This document shows positions 20,155 to 28,589 of a DNA stretch of 64,000 nt, piece by piece; the first letter of the stretch is position 1, and every line of letters begins with the position of its first letter. A program made the position numbers and the translations under genes. The stretch is from Catenulispora sp. MAP5-51. GTDB lineage: Bacteria > Actinomycetota > Actinomycetes > Streptomycetales > Catenulisporaceae. The notes under the pieces are model-generated. The model was not told where the DNA came from. It was given only the letters and a program-made list of their open reading frames with translations, and did no database searches. The stretch lies in assembly GCF_041261205.1 (NCBI RefSeq), contig NZ_JBGCCH010000002.1, positions 248,001 to 312,000 on the forward strand, given 5' to 3'.

Positions 20155-20532
20155 GTGTCTGCACTGCAAATTCTGCATGGCGCGGCGCACACCGTGGCCA
20201 CGTTCCTCGCCGACCCCACCCCGACGCCGGCGCCCCCGGCGGGCAACGACATCAACACGATCATCGGCGGCATCGCCCCGAACTGGGGCCCGTTCGGCAA
20301 GGTGGGCAACGAGGCCCGGGTGATGATCGAGGTCATCATGGCCACCGCGATCATCATCTGCCTGGGCATCGCGGTCTGGGGCGCGGCCAAGCAGCGCATC
20401 GGCGCCACGGCGCTGCGCGACACCTTCTCCGCCGAGCAGGGCAAGGGCCTGATCGTGGCCGGCCTGACCGGTGTGTTCATCATCGGATCCCTCGGCACCC
20501 TGTTCACCATCGTCTACGGCATGGCGATCTGA
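20155..20532 (+). CDS. small two-TM membrane protein, VirB2/pilin-like by position
   Basis: A 125-aa protein with a hydrophobic N-terminal segment, a Pro-rich linker (TPTPAPPAG), and two membrane helices at about residues 57-77 (MIEVIMATAIIICLGIAVWG) and 99-122 (LIVAGLTGVFIIGSLGTLFT). A short basic loop lies between them. Size and two-helix topology match VirB2/TrbC-type subunits, and its place at the head of a type IV secretion-like operon supports that; sequence similarity alone would not. Start GTG 20155, GGAGG upstream at 20138. Confidence 0.7.
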   Translation: MSALQILHGAAHTVATFLADPTPTPAPPAGNDINTIIGGIAPNWGPFGKVGNEARVMIEVIMATAIIICLGIAVWGAAKQRIGATALRDTFSAEQGKGLIVAGLTGVFIIGSLGTLFTIVYGMAI

Positions 20533-20697
20533 CACGGCATGGCGATCCGCCCGGCCCCCGCGGCCGGCCGGAAGAGGTGCCACCAGGCGCCGCCGGTCAA
20601 ACCCGCACGAAGCCATCCGGGTATTTGTTAGGAACTGGTGGCCCGACACGACGACGATGTAACGCGACCGGGGCATCCGGGGTGGGGAGACTTGAAC

Positions 20698-21600
20698 ATG
20701 GTTATCGACGGCGGTAGCGGCGGTCCGGGCCGCACGGGCGACGGCGGCCCACGCCGCGGCCGGCCCGGACGCGCACCGCGCATCGAGCAGCCGCAAACCA
20801 TCATCCGCCTCCCCAAAGACCCCTACGACGGCGAGTTCAAGGCCCCCCGAGCCCGCCGAGGCCGAGGCGTCCTGGCCCTGGCCGCAGTCGTCGTAGTCGT
20901 CGCGGCCGTGATCGCGATCAACAGCAGCAGACACAACACCGGCGCCGCCAGCCAGGGCGCCAGCACCGGCGTCGGCGGCGGGGTGCCCCCGGCGACCGCG
21001 ACGGTGGGGCAGAGCGCTCCGGCGGGGGCGGCTTCGAGTCCTGCGTTCCCCAGCGGATCGATCGGGAGCGTGCTGGTCGGATATCCGAACTCGCAGGCGG
21101 GTGCGGAGTCGGCCGCGGCCAACTACGTTTCCGCTTTCGCCTCCGATGACATGGTCCATCCCGATTCGCGGCACAAGCTGATCCAGGCGATCGCCGACCC
21201 GGCCATAGAGCCTGCGCTGCAGCAATCGCTCGACACCGCATTCAATCGCACCTTGAGCGCGTACGGCCTGGACGCACAGGGCAACCCCCCTAAAGGACAA
21301 ACGTTCGTTTACCGCAACGTGCCGATCGGGGTCAGCGTGCAGTCATACACCAACGCCAAAGCGGTCGTAGCGGTGTGGGACACCACCATCGACGGCATCG
21401 CGGGTCAGGGCTCGACCGAACCCATCACGCAGACGTGGAGCACCTCGACCCTCACGCTCACGTGGGTCAACAACGACTGGCGCCTCAACGACTTCTCCCA
21501 GAGCGACGGACCGACTCCGGTGTCGACCCAGCAGGGCTCGGTGCCCGCCGACATCCAAAAGGCCGTCCAGCAGTTCGCGAGGCTCCGTTATGCTCCTTGA
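20698..21600 (+). CDS. bitopic membrane protein, VirB8/TcpC-like by architecture
   Basis: A 300-aa protein: a basic, Gly/Arg-rich cytoplasmic N-terminus (residues 1-56), one TM (57-74, VLALAAVVVVVAAVIAIN), a Ser/Gly linker, then a ~190-aa extracytoplasmic domain (SQAGAESAAANYVSAFAS, later WSTSTLTLTWVNNDWRLNDF). This topology, and the NTF2-like alternation of the distal part, match VirB8 and the TcpC family of Gram-positive conjugation systems. I favour ATG 20698 with GGGGAGA upstream; GTG 20638 is a possible longer start. It overlaps the next gene by 11 nt. Confidence 0.7.
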   Translation: MVIDGGSGGPGRTGDGGPRRGRPGRAPRIEQPQTIIRLPKDPYDGEFKAPRARRGRGVLALAAVVVVVAAVIAINSSRHNTGAASQGASTGVGGGVPPATATVGQSAPAGAASSPAFPSGSIGSVLVGYPNSQAGAESAAANYVSAFASDDMVHPDSRHKLIQAIADPAIEPALQQSLDTAFNRTLSAYGLDAQGNPPKGQTFVYRNVPIGVSVQSYTNAKAVVAVWDTTIDGIAGQGSTEPITQTWSTSTLTLTWVNNDWRLNDFSQSDGPTPVSTQQGSVPADIQKAVQQFARLRYAP

Positions 21601-22942
21601 TCCTCAGGTGCTGCACGCCGCCCCCGCCGATCCCTGCGAGCTGCTGATCGGGGCCATGAAGACGGCCTGCGAGAACACGCAGCAGATGGTCAACGGCACC
21701 CCGACCGCCCCCGGTACCACCGGAGGCAACAACGTCTCCCCCGCCGATACCCTCACCGACCCTCTCGGCTCCATCGCAAAGGGCTGTGCCGAAGCCGCGC
21801 AGTGGGTCATCAACAACCTCTCCGGCGCGATCACCAAGACCGCCACCGTCAACTTCACGAATATGGGCTTCCTGAAGCAGTACGCGATCGTCTTCGCCGC
21901 CTCGGCGATCCTGACCGTTCTGCTCTGGCTGCTGTCCGTCGTCAAGCGGGCGGTGCGGGGTGACTCCATCGTCACCGCCATAGGTGAGGCCACCGGTTTT
22001 CTGTGGATGGCGGTGCTGGCCTCCGCGTTCACGCCGGTGATCCTGGCTGGGATGGTCAAGATCACCGATAGTGTCTCCGATGCCATCGGCAATGGATCCA
22101 CGGCTGATCGGAACGGGTTCCTCGCCGGCTTCTCCAAGGCTCTGGATCCCAACTCCGGGCTGGGTGGCGGCCCGATCATGCTGATCTTCGTCTCTGTGCT
22201 GTCGATGATCGCCGCCGCGCTGCTCTGGCTGGAGCTCATCATCCGCGCGGCCATGCTCTACGTGGGGGCCGCGTTGGCCACGGCTGTGTACGCCGGGTTC
22301 GTCGACAAGTCGATGTGGGGGCACATTCGGCGGTGGGTGGGGTTGATGATCTCCATCGACCTCATCAAACCCATCATTGTCATCGTCCTTTCGTTGGCCA
22401 CGGCTGTGTCGTCGGGGCCTCAGGACTCGTTCAGCGCCGTGCTGTCCGGGCTGGCGATCATGATCCTGTCGATCTTCGCCTCCGGGCTGGTCTACCGGTT
22501 CGTGCCGGCGTTCGGGGACGAGATGCTGACGTTGCAGAAGGAGCGCGCGGCCAAGATCGGGAAGGCCGCGATCACCAGTGCTGCCTTCACTTCCCCGGCC
22601 GGGACCATGCGCAACGGTATGGCCACTCACGCCAATCGCATCAGCGGCGCCTTCGCCGGTGGCGGTGGGGGCGGCAACATGGGCGGTGCGGTCGCCGGGA
22701 TGTCCGTGGGTGCCCTGGCCAGCGGGGCCGGTGCGGCAGCGGGGATCGCGGCGCACACCGGCAGGGCTCTGACCGTTCGCCCCGGCGCGGACGGCGGCCA
22801 GGGTGGCGGTGGAGGCAACGCCGGTGGTGGTGGCAACGCCGGAGGCGGCAGCGGCGGCTCGGCCACCTCCGCCTCCCGGCTGCAGGCGACCCCCGCCCCC
22901 GTCATCCCCAAGACCCCGCCGCCACCGCGCGGCGGTTCGTGA
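21590..22942 (+). CDS. polytopic membrane protein, VirB6-like (SCO6881-type)
   Basis: A 450-aa protein with a short exported N-terminus, about six TMs (around residues 97-118, 128-158, two in 195-238, 249-273, 280-305) and a long soluble tail rich in Gly (GGGGGNAGGGGNAGGGSGG). The pattern of a polytopic core plus extended tail fits VirB6/TrbL-type channel components of type IV secretion systems, and a comparable protein accompanies SCO6880 homologues in streptomycetes. It overlaps the VirB8-like gene and ends in a triplet 10-bp DNA repeat (22934-22963). Confidence 0.75.
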   Translation: MLLDPQVLHAAPADPCELLIGAMKTACENTQQMVNGTPTAPGTTGGNNVSPADTLTDPLGSIAKGCAEAAQWVINNLSGAITKTATVNFTNMGFLKQYAIVFAASAILTVLLWLLSVVKRAVRGDSIVTAIGEATGFLWMAVLASAFTPVILAGMVKITDSVSDAIGNGSTADRNGFLAGFSKALDPNSGLGGGPIMLIFVSVLSMIAAALLWLELIIRAAMLYVGAALATAVYAGFVDKSMWGHIRRWVGLMISIDLIKPIIVIVLSLATAVSSGPQDSFSAVLSGLAIMILSIFASGLVYRFVPAFGDEMLTLQKERAAKIGKAAITSAAFTSPAGTMRNGMATHANRISGAFAGGGGGGNMGGAVAGMSVGALASGAGAAAGIAAHTGRALTVRPGADGGQGGGGGNAGGGGNAGGGSGGSATSASRLQATPAPVIPKTPPPPRGGS

Positions 22943-22963
22943 CCGTTCGTGACGGTTCGTGAC
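22934..22963. repeat. three tandem 10-bp units across the VirB6-like stop
   Basis: GGTTCGTGAC, CGTTCGTGAC and GGTTCGTGAC follow each other; the first contains the TGA stop of the VirB6-like gene. It may reflect slippage or a binding site. Confidence 0.7.
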
Positions 22964-23137
22964 CAACCCCGGTCCGGGACCGGCGAGGGAGGCGAGGACG
23001 AGATGAGGCACACCGCGAGCGCACGCGTCGGCGGGTTCGCGTCCTGCGATCCCGCCGCCCGCGTTTCCCGGGTAGCGTCGAGGACAGAACCCGGCCGCGC
23101 ACCACGATCACCCGCTCCCCCGCTGGAAGGCACCGCC

Positions 23138-23188
23138 GTGAGCACCACGCCAAGCAGTGACGTCCGCCCCCAGGGGGCCCGGCCATGA
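23138..23188 (+). CDS. 16-codon leader ORF coupled to the SCO6880 gene
   Basis: GTG at 23138, 7 nt after a good GGAAGG site, opens a 16-aa reading frame (MSTTPSSDVRPQGARP) whose TGA overlaps the ATG of the next gene (ATGA at 23185-23188). The downstream gene has only a weak ribosome site of its own, so the mini-ORF may couple its translation. The first codons mimic those of the downstream gene (GTGAGCACCAC versus ATGAGCACCAC). It may instead be chance. Confidence 0.35.
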   Translation: MSTTPSSDVRPQGARP

Positions 23189-24714
23189 GCACCACCCAGC
23201 ACGAGCCGCCGCAGTACCGGCGGGCCTATCTGCTCGGCAAGGCCAAGCCGAGCGCGCTGATCGGGCGGAACCGGGAGACCGGGGAGATCGGCGTCATCAT
23301 CGTGTGCTGCGCGATCTCGCTGCTGTCCGGGTTCTTCGTGCCCACCACGTTCTTGAAGGTGCTGGGCATCCTCGCCGGGCCCGCGCTGGCGCTGATCGTC
23401 GTGTTCATGCCCTACAACGGCCGCACCATCTACAAGTGGTTCGAGATCAACCGCTCCTACAAGCGGCTGCTGCGCTCGCCGCAGGCCACCTGGCGGTCGC
23501 GCGCCATGGAGGCCGGGACGCGGATGGACGGCGGCGAGGTGGAGATCGGCCCTCCTCCGGGTGTCGGACGCCTGCGCTGGCTGCGCGCGCAGTTCGGCCC
23601 GGACGAGATCGCCGTCCTGATGCACCTCGACCGCCGCACCGTCACCGCGACGCTGGAGATCGAGGGCCCCGGCGTCGGCTCGCGGGACTCCGAGGACCAG
23701 GAGACGCTGGTCGACCGGTTCGGCACGCTGCTGCGGCACGTGGCCAACGGCGACGGTTTCGTCACCCGGCTGCAGATGCTCGCCCGCACACTGCCCGCAG
23801 ACCCGGACGCGCACGCCAAGGACGTGGCCCGGCGGGGCGACGAGAACTCCCCGCGCTGGCTCCAGGAGTCCTACGAGCACCTGCTGTCGATGGTCTCGAC
23901 CTCCTCCGAACAGCACCGGGCCTACCTGGTCGCCTGCATGCCCTACACCAAGGACCTGGCCTCCGAGGCCTACGTCATCGGACGCGGCGCCGTGGACGTG
24001 GGGCTGGGCATCATCATGGCGCGCGAGCTGGCCGACATCTGCGCCCGGCTGGCCGACGCCGACATCAAGGTGCGACAGCCTCTGGGCCCGGTCGCGCTGT
24101 CCTCGCTGATCCACTCCATGTACGACCCCGACCACCCGATCGACCACCTGCACGCGATGTCGCGGCGCAACGCCTGGCCGGCCGAGTTGGACGCCACCCA
24201 CCCGCAGTTCCTGCGGGCCAAGACCCGCGAGTCGGTCACCGCCGAGCCGTGGTGCCACGCCACCGCGTGGATCAAGGAGTGGCCGCTGACCCCGGTCGGC
24301 GTGAACTTCCTGGCCCCGCTGCTGGTGCACACCCCGGACGTGATCCGGACCGTCGCGGTGACGATGGACCTGGAGCCCACCGACGTGGCCATCGAGCGGA
24401 TGCTCACCGAGAAGATCAACACCGACGCCGAGGCGTCCCGGCAGGCCAAGCTCGGCCGGGTCGACGACCCCCGCGAGCGGGCCCACGCCGGCCGGGTCGA
24501 CCAGCGCGGCGAGGACCTGGCCTCCGGCGCGGCCGGGGTGAACCTGGTCGGCTACATCACGGTCTCCTCGCGCGGGCCGGACCCGCTGAACCGGGACAAG
24601 CGCACGATCCGGGCCTCGGCGGGCAAGTCCTTCCTCAAGCTGGAGTGGTGCGACCGCGAGCACCACAGGGCGTTCACCAACACCCTGCCGTTCGCGACCG
24701 GGCTGAAGAAGTAA
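23185..24714 (+). CDS. SCO6880-family protein (PrgI/VirB3-like T4SS component)
   Basis: A 509-aa protein matching the actinobacterial SCO6880 family. Residues 1-30 are basic, a two-helix membrane hairpin lies at 37-75, and a ~430-aa cytosolic domain follows (IAVLMHLDRRTVTATLEIEG; RGAVDVGLGIIMARELADIC; WIKEWPLTPVGVNFLAPLL). The hairpin resembles PrgI/VirB3, and the soluble part corresponds to the N-terminal half of VirB4-type proteins, so this and the next gene look like a split VirB3-VirB4. Known function is limited to association with type IV secretion genes. Confidence 0.85.
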   Translation: MSTTQHEPPQYRRAYLLGKAKPSALIGRNRETGEIGVIIVCCAISLLSGFFVPTTFLKVLGILAGPALALIVVFMPYNGRTIYKWFEINRSYKRLLRSPQATWRSRAMEAGTRMDGGEVEIGPPPGVGRLRWLRAQFGPDEIAVLMHLDRRTVTATLEIEGPGVGSRDSEDQETLVDRFGTLLRHVANGDGFVTRLQMLARTLPADPDAHAKDVARRGDENSPRWLQESYEHLLSMVSTSSEQHRAYLVACMPYTKDLASEAYVIGRGAVDVGLGIIMARELADICARLADADIKVRQPLGPVALSSLIHSMYDPDHPIDHLHAMSRRNAWPAELDATHPQFLRAKTRESVTAEPWCHATAWIKEWPLTPVGVNFLAPLLVHTPDVIRTVAVTMDLEPTDVAIERMLTEKINTDAEASRQAKLGRVDDPRERAHAGRVDQRGEDLASGAAGVNLVGYITVSSRGPDPLNRDKRTIRASAGKSFLKLEWCDREHHRAFTNTLPFATGLKK

Positions 24715-24729
24715 GGAGGCTGACACGCC

Positions 24730-26361
24730 ATGGCTGGAAACTCCCTCCTGGACGGCCTGATCGAGGGCTTCGCCTCGCTGGTCTTCGGCAAGGTCGAGAC
24801 CACTCGCCCGCCGGTGCGCACCTCCTCCTCGCAGGCGCAGGCCGTCTATCTGCCGACCGCCGCCCCGGGCCTGGGCGACAGCGGCGTCATCATCGGCCGC
24901 GAGGTGTACTCCGGCAAGGGCTACGTCTACGACCCCTTCCAGCTCTACGGCCAGCAGCTGCCGGCCCCGCACTGGCTGGTGCTCGGCGAGTCCGGCAACG
25001 GCAAGTCGGCGCTGGAGAAGACCTATGTGCTGCGCCAGCTGCGCTTCAAGGACCGCCAGGTGGTGGTCCTGGACGCGCAGGGCGAGGACGGCGTCGGCGA
25101 GTGGCACCTGCTCGCCGAATCGCTCGGCGTCACCCCGGTCCGCCTGGACCCGCACGGCGTGCGCGGCGACAGCATCCGGCTGAACCCGCTGGACCCGGCG
25201 ATCACCTCCACCGGACAGCTGGCGCTGTTGCGGACCATAGTCGAGGTGGCCCAGGGCCGGCCGCTGGACGAGCGCGCCGGCTACGCCCTGAAGGCGGCGC
25301 ACCTGCGGGTCGGCGAGGCGGCGCTGCAGTACGGCCGCCAGCCCATCCTCTCGGACGTGGTCGAGGCCCTGCGCACGCCGCTGACCAGCGCCGCCGAGGA
25401 CATGAACGTGACCATAGAGGACGTGCAGGCCTGGGGCCTGGACGTGGCGCTGGTCCTGGACCGGCTGGTCGACGGCGACCTGGCGGGCATGTTCGACGGG
25501 CCCACCACCTCCGGCATCGACCTGGACTCCCCGCTGATCGTCTTCGACCTGTCGGCCATCGACCGCAACTCGATCGGCATGCCGATCCTGATGGCCATCG
25601 TCGGCGTCTGGCTGGAGCACACCTGGCTGCGCCCGGACCGGGTCAAGCGCATCCTGCTGGTCGAAGAGGCCTGGCACATCATCAACTCGCCCTTCGTGGC
25701 CCAGCTGTTCCAGCGGCTGCTGAAGTTCGGCCGCCGCCTGGGCCTGTCCTTCGTCGCGGTGGTCCACCACCTGTCCGACGTCGTGGACGGCGCCGCGGCC
25801 AAGGAGGCGGCGGCGATCCTGAAGATGGCCTCGACCCGCACGGTGTACATGCAGAAGGCCGACGAGGCCAGAACCACCGGCAAGGTCCTGGGCCTGCCCC
25901 GCTGGGCCGTGGAGATCATCCCCTCCCTGACCCCGGGCATCGCGGTCTGGGACGTCAACGGCGATGTGCAGGTGGTCAAGCACATCATCACCGAGCACGA
26001 ACGCCCCCTGGTCTTCACCGACCGCGCCATGACCGAGAGCTCGGCGGACGCCGCGCTCACGGCGAGCGCCGCAGCGGCCGCGCTGACGGCCGGGACGGCC
26101 GAGGAGACGGCGGCACTGGAGGCGGCCGAAGCGGACCGCCTGGCGGCCCTTCCAGCGCCCGCAACGCCGGTGCGCGCGATCGCGGCGGGGAACCAGCAGC
26201 CCATGGACCGCCAGCGGCGGTGGGCGGTGGAGCCGATCGAGGCGGATGACGACGACGAGCTGACGGCGATCGCCGGGACGCTGTTCGGGAAGAAGGCGGA
26301 GCTGCCGTACCAAGCTGAGGCGCCGTACCAGGCGGAGACGCCCGAGGTCTGGGATCGCTAG
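24730..26361 (+). CDS. VirB4-like secretion ATPase
   Basis: A 543-aa P-loop ATPase: Walker A GESGNGKS (residues 86-93), an Asp after VVVLDAQGED, Walker B ILLVEEAW (308-315) followed by the RLGLSFVAVVHHLSDV sensor strand, as in VirB4/TraC. Without the N-terminal half that VirB4 normally has, it pairs with the preceding SCO6880 protein, 15 nt away. The C-terminal ~120 residues are Ala/Glu-rich and probably disordered, with a PYQAE repeat near the end. It would power assembly or substrate translocation at the inner face of the membrane. Confidence 0.9.
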   Translation: MAGNSLLDGLIEGFASLVFGKVETTRPPVRTSSSQAQAVYLPTAAPGLGDSGVIIGREVYSGKGYVYDPFQLYGQQLPAPHWLVLGESGNGKSALEKTYVLRQLRFKDRQVVVLDAQGEDGVGEWHLLAESLGVTPVRLDPHGVRGDSIRLNPLDPAITSTGQLALLRTIVEVAQGRPLDERAGYALKAAHLRVGEAALQYGRQPILSDVVEALRTPLTSAAEDMNVTIEDVQAWGLDVALVLDRLVDGDLAGMFDGPTTSGIDLDSPLIVFDLSAIDRNSIGMPILMAIVGVWLEHTWLRPDRVKRILLVEEAWHIINSPFVAQLFQRLLKFGRRLGLSFVAVVHHLSDVVDGAAAKEAAAILKMASTRTVYMQKADEARTTGKVLGLPRWAVEIIPSLTPGIAVWDVNGDVQVVKHIITEHERPLVFTDRAMTESSADAALTASAAAAALTAGTAEETAALEAAEADRLAALPAPATPVRAIAAGNQQPMDRQRRWAVEPIEADDDDELTAIAGTLFGKKAELPYQAEAPYQAETPEVWDR

Positions 26362-26364
26362 CCG

Positions 26365-27282
26365 GTGATCGCGCTCCTGTCCGCACCGAGCAATCTGGGC
26401 CTGCGCCCGCCCGAGCCGACCAGCGTCCCGGGCACCGCCAAAGCCCCGGAAGCCTTGCGCGAAGCGGGATTGTTCGCCCGCTTCGCCGAGGCCGGAGCCC
26501 TCGACGCCGGCGTCGTGTTGGCCGGCCGCTACCTGGACGACGCGACGCCGGGACGGCTGCGCAATCAGGACGCGATCATCGAGCACGCCCGGCGGCTGGC
26601 CCGCCGCATCGCCGAGATCCGGTCCGAGGGCAGCTTCCCCCTGGTGATCGGCGGGGATTGCAGCCTGGTGGTCGGAGTGGGGCTCGCCCTGCGCCCGGCC
26701 GGCCGCTTCGCGCTCGTGCACCTCGACGGCCACACGGACTTCCGGAACCCCGGCAACTCCGAGTCCTGCGCGGCGCTGGCGGGCGAGGATCTGGCCGCGG
26801 CCATCGGACGCCACTGGCCGGCGATCGCGGACATCGAAGGGCTCGGACCGTACTTCGCCCCGGCGGACACGGTGCACGCCGGATGCCGCGACGACGACGC
26901 CGAACTGGACGAGGTCCGCGCCGCCATCGGCCTCACGATCCGGGCCTCCGCGATCATCGCCGACGGCGCCGCGGCCACCGCCGACCGGATCCGCGACCGC
27001 GTCGACCGGCCCGGCATCGACGGCTACTGGCTGCACCTGGACGTGGACATCCTCGACGCGGCCGTGATGCCGGCGGTGGACAGCCCCGACACCGGCGGCC
27101 TGCACGCCGGCCAGCTGACCGAGCTGCTGGCCGCCCTCGCGCCGCGCGCGGTCGGCGCGCACGTCACCGTCTACGATCCCGATCTCGACCCGGACGGCCG
27201 GTACGCGCGGGTGCTGGTGGACGTCGTGACCGAGGGCCTGGGGCGCCTGGGGAGCGAGCTGTCCGGACAATCAGGAATCTGA
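26365..27282 (+). CDS. arginase/agmatinase-fold protein with altered metal ligand
   Basis: A 305-aa protein with the ureohydrolase fold: GGDCS (96-100) where arginases have GGDHS, LDGHTD (120-125) where they have DAHxD, and DVDILD (226-231). Three of the usual metal-binding motifs are present but the His of the first is Cys, a variant seen in some actinobacterial arginase-family proteins. Substrate could be arginine, agmatine, formiminoglutamate or another guanidino or ureido compound. GTG 26365 lies 3 nt after the VirB4-like stop, so it is probably cotranscribed with the secretion genes. The 3' end overlaps the convergent GNAT gene by 12 nt. Confidence 0.8.
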   Translation: MIALLSAPSNLGLRPPEPTSVPGTAKAPEALREAGLFARFAEAGALDAGVVLAGRYLDDATPGRLRNQDAIIEHARRLARRIAEIRSEGSFPLVIGGDCSLVVGVGLALRPAGRFALVHLDGHTDFRNPGNSESCAALAGEDLAAAIGRHWPAIADIEGLGPYFAPADTVHAGCRDDDAELDEVRAAIGLTIRASAIIADGAAATADRIRDRVDRPGIDGYWLHLDVDILDAAVMPAVDSPDTGGLHAGQLTELLAALAPRAVGAHVTVYDPDLDPDGRYARVLVDVVTEGLGRLGSELSGQSGI

Positions 27283-28278
27283 TCCGAGCGCCTTCTCGAC
27301 GTCCGCGATCTCGGCCTCGATGTAGACGCTGTCCGCCAGCGTCCGGAATCCGAGCACCCGGTTGATCGAGGCCATGTGGTCCAGGTCGGCAGTCTGGGTC
27401 ATCACCTGCCGGGCCGCGGGACGCTCGGCGACGAGCGTGCGCAACTGCGCCGCCTTTACAGCCAGCCCGAGACCGTGGCCGCGGTGCTCACGCCGTACCG
27501 CGGTGTCGAGCTGCTGCACGACGGTCGGCCGGGCGGCCCCGATCGTGACGATGGTGATGGCGGCGACCTCGCCGGTCACCTCCTCGACGGCCACCACCGC
27601 ACGGGATTCGCGACCGGCCTCGGCGTTGCGGGCCTCCTCCTCCCGCACCCGCGCCGGCGTCCACTGCGGTTCATCCCATCGGAGGTCACCGGAGACCGCG
27701 TCGTCCATCGCCTGCCGGGCGACAACGTAGGACGCGAGCAGGCTTTCGGGAGCGGTGTCGGTCCACGACTCAAGGCGGTATCCGTCGGGGACCGGAACGC
27801 TCCACAGCGTTTGGTCGACCTCGGCGAGGATGAGGATCTGCTGGACGTACCGCAGCGTAGGCCGAAAGCCCAAGCCGGCTCCCCAGAATTCGCCCGAGTC
27901 GTGGGAATCGGCGGATCCGATAACCCGGGTCCGGCCCTCGGCGCGCGCCGCCTCGATCAGTATTCGAAGAAAGTCGGTCGCGATGCCCCGGCGACGCCGA
28001 TCGGGCCGGATGCGGATCTCGATAAGCGCGGTCTGTGTGTTCTCCCTCGCGGGCAGCTGAAGGAAACCGGCGGCTTCCTTCGTTCCCCCGTCGTCGCCGA
28101 ACCACAACTGCGCGAAGTCGCCTTTGGTCGTTCCCGTGCGCAAGGCATATGCCAGCTCCGGCCCCGACCTCGACGGCCGCAGCGGTCGGTCCGCCGCGTC
28201 GAGTTCCGCCAAGAAGGCCGCGGCCTGCTCGAAGTCGCTGTCAGAGGCCTGAGTCTCGTCGAACCGCGTGAACTCCAT
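27271..28278 (-). CDS. tandem-GNAT acetyltransferase
   Basis: A 335-aa protein with two GNAT modules. Module 1 (about residues 1-165) has IEIRIRPDRRRRGIATDFLR, the acetyl-CoA pyrophosphate loop. Module 2 (about 175-335) has DTAVRREHRGHGLGLAVKAA and ends with NRVLGFRTLADSVYIEAEI. Both loops look intact. Double-GNAT proteins include mycothiol synthase (MshD), but the details here do not point to it; substrate unknown. ATG 28278 (MEFTRFDE) is chosen; the longer frame to 28476 covers the small gene just upstream. Confidence 0.82.
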   Translation of the reverse strand: MEFTRFDETQASDSDFEQAAAFLAELDAADRPLRPSRSGPELAYALRTGTTKGDFAQLWFGDDGGTKEAAGFLQLPARENTQTALIEIRIRPDRRRRGIATDFLRILIEAARAEGRTRVIGSADSHDSGEFWGAGLGFRPTLRYVQQILILAEVDQTLWSVPVPDGYRLESWTDTAPESLLASYVVARQAMDDAVSGDLRWDEPQWTPARVREEEARNAEAGRESRAVVAVEEVTGEVAAITIVTIGAARPTVVQQLDTAVRREHRGHGLGLAVKAAQLRTLVAERPAARQVMTQTADLDHMASINRVLGFRTLADSVYIEAEIADVEKALGSDS

Positions 28279-28285
28279 CCATCCC

Positions 28286-28480
28286 TTATAGCGTGAAGTC
28301 CAGTAATCGCGCCGCCTCGTTTTCGCTCCGGCAGGGCCACACGTCCCCGCAGGTGCAGAACACAGGGCCCGGTTCCCCGTCCAGACCCCGCACCTCCACC
28401 CTCTGATGCACCGCGAACAGCACCCCCACCCAGTTGCGGTAATCCGGGGCGACGTGATCGTCAAGACTTGCGACACTCAT
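28286..28480 (-). CDS. small conserved Cys-containing protein
   Basis: A 64-aa protein ([20 protein letters not shown] at the start) ending in a cluster [11 protein letters not shown], three cysteines in a C-x-C-x5-C spacing that could bind metal. ATG 28480 has a good GGAGG 7 nt upstream. It lies 7 nt upstream of the GNAT gene and is probably its operon partner. Similar tiny proteins with a C-x-C/W-P-C tail are common in actinobacteria and have no known function. Confidence 0.6.
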   Translation of the reverse strand: MSVASLDDHVAPDYRNWVGVLFAVHQRVEVRGLDGEPGPVFCTCGDVWPCRSENEAARLLDFTL

Positions 28481-28589
28481 GGATGTCCTCCAGTCTCCGC
28501 GCTGTCCGGCGGCACCGTCTTCCAGACACGGTGTCCAACGACGCCGCCCGGCGCGGGTGACGGGTGAATTCTGTGATGGGAGTTGCTGC

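Noticed and set aside
22627-27270. A 1547-codon open frame on the minus strand, antisense to the secretion locus
   Set aside because: It is the shadow of high-GC genes: low-complexity Arg/Gly/Asp/His composition, no recognisable domain, and complete overlap with well-supported plus-strand genes.
18816-27282. Interpretation as an integrative conjugative element
   Set aside because: No integrase, relaxase, replication initiator, tRNA-flanking att repeats or coupling ATPase can be found in the window, and flanking genes look chromosomal. The rest of the genome cannot be seen.
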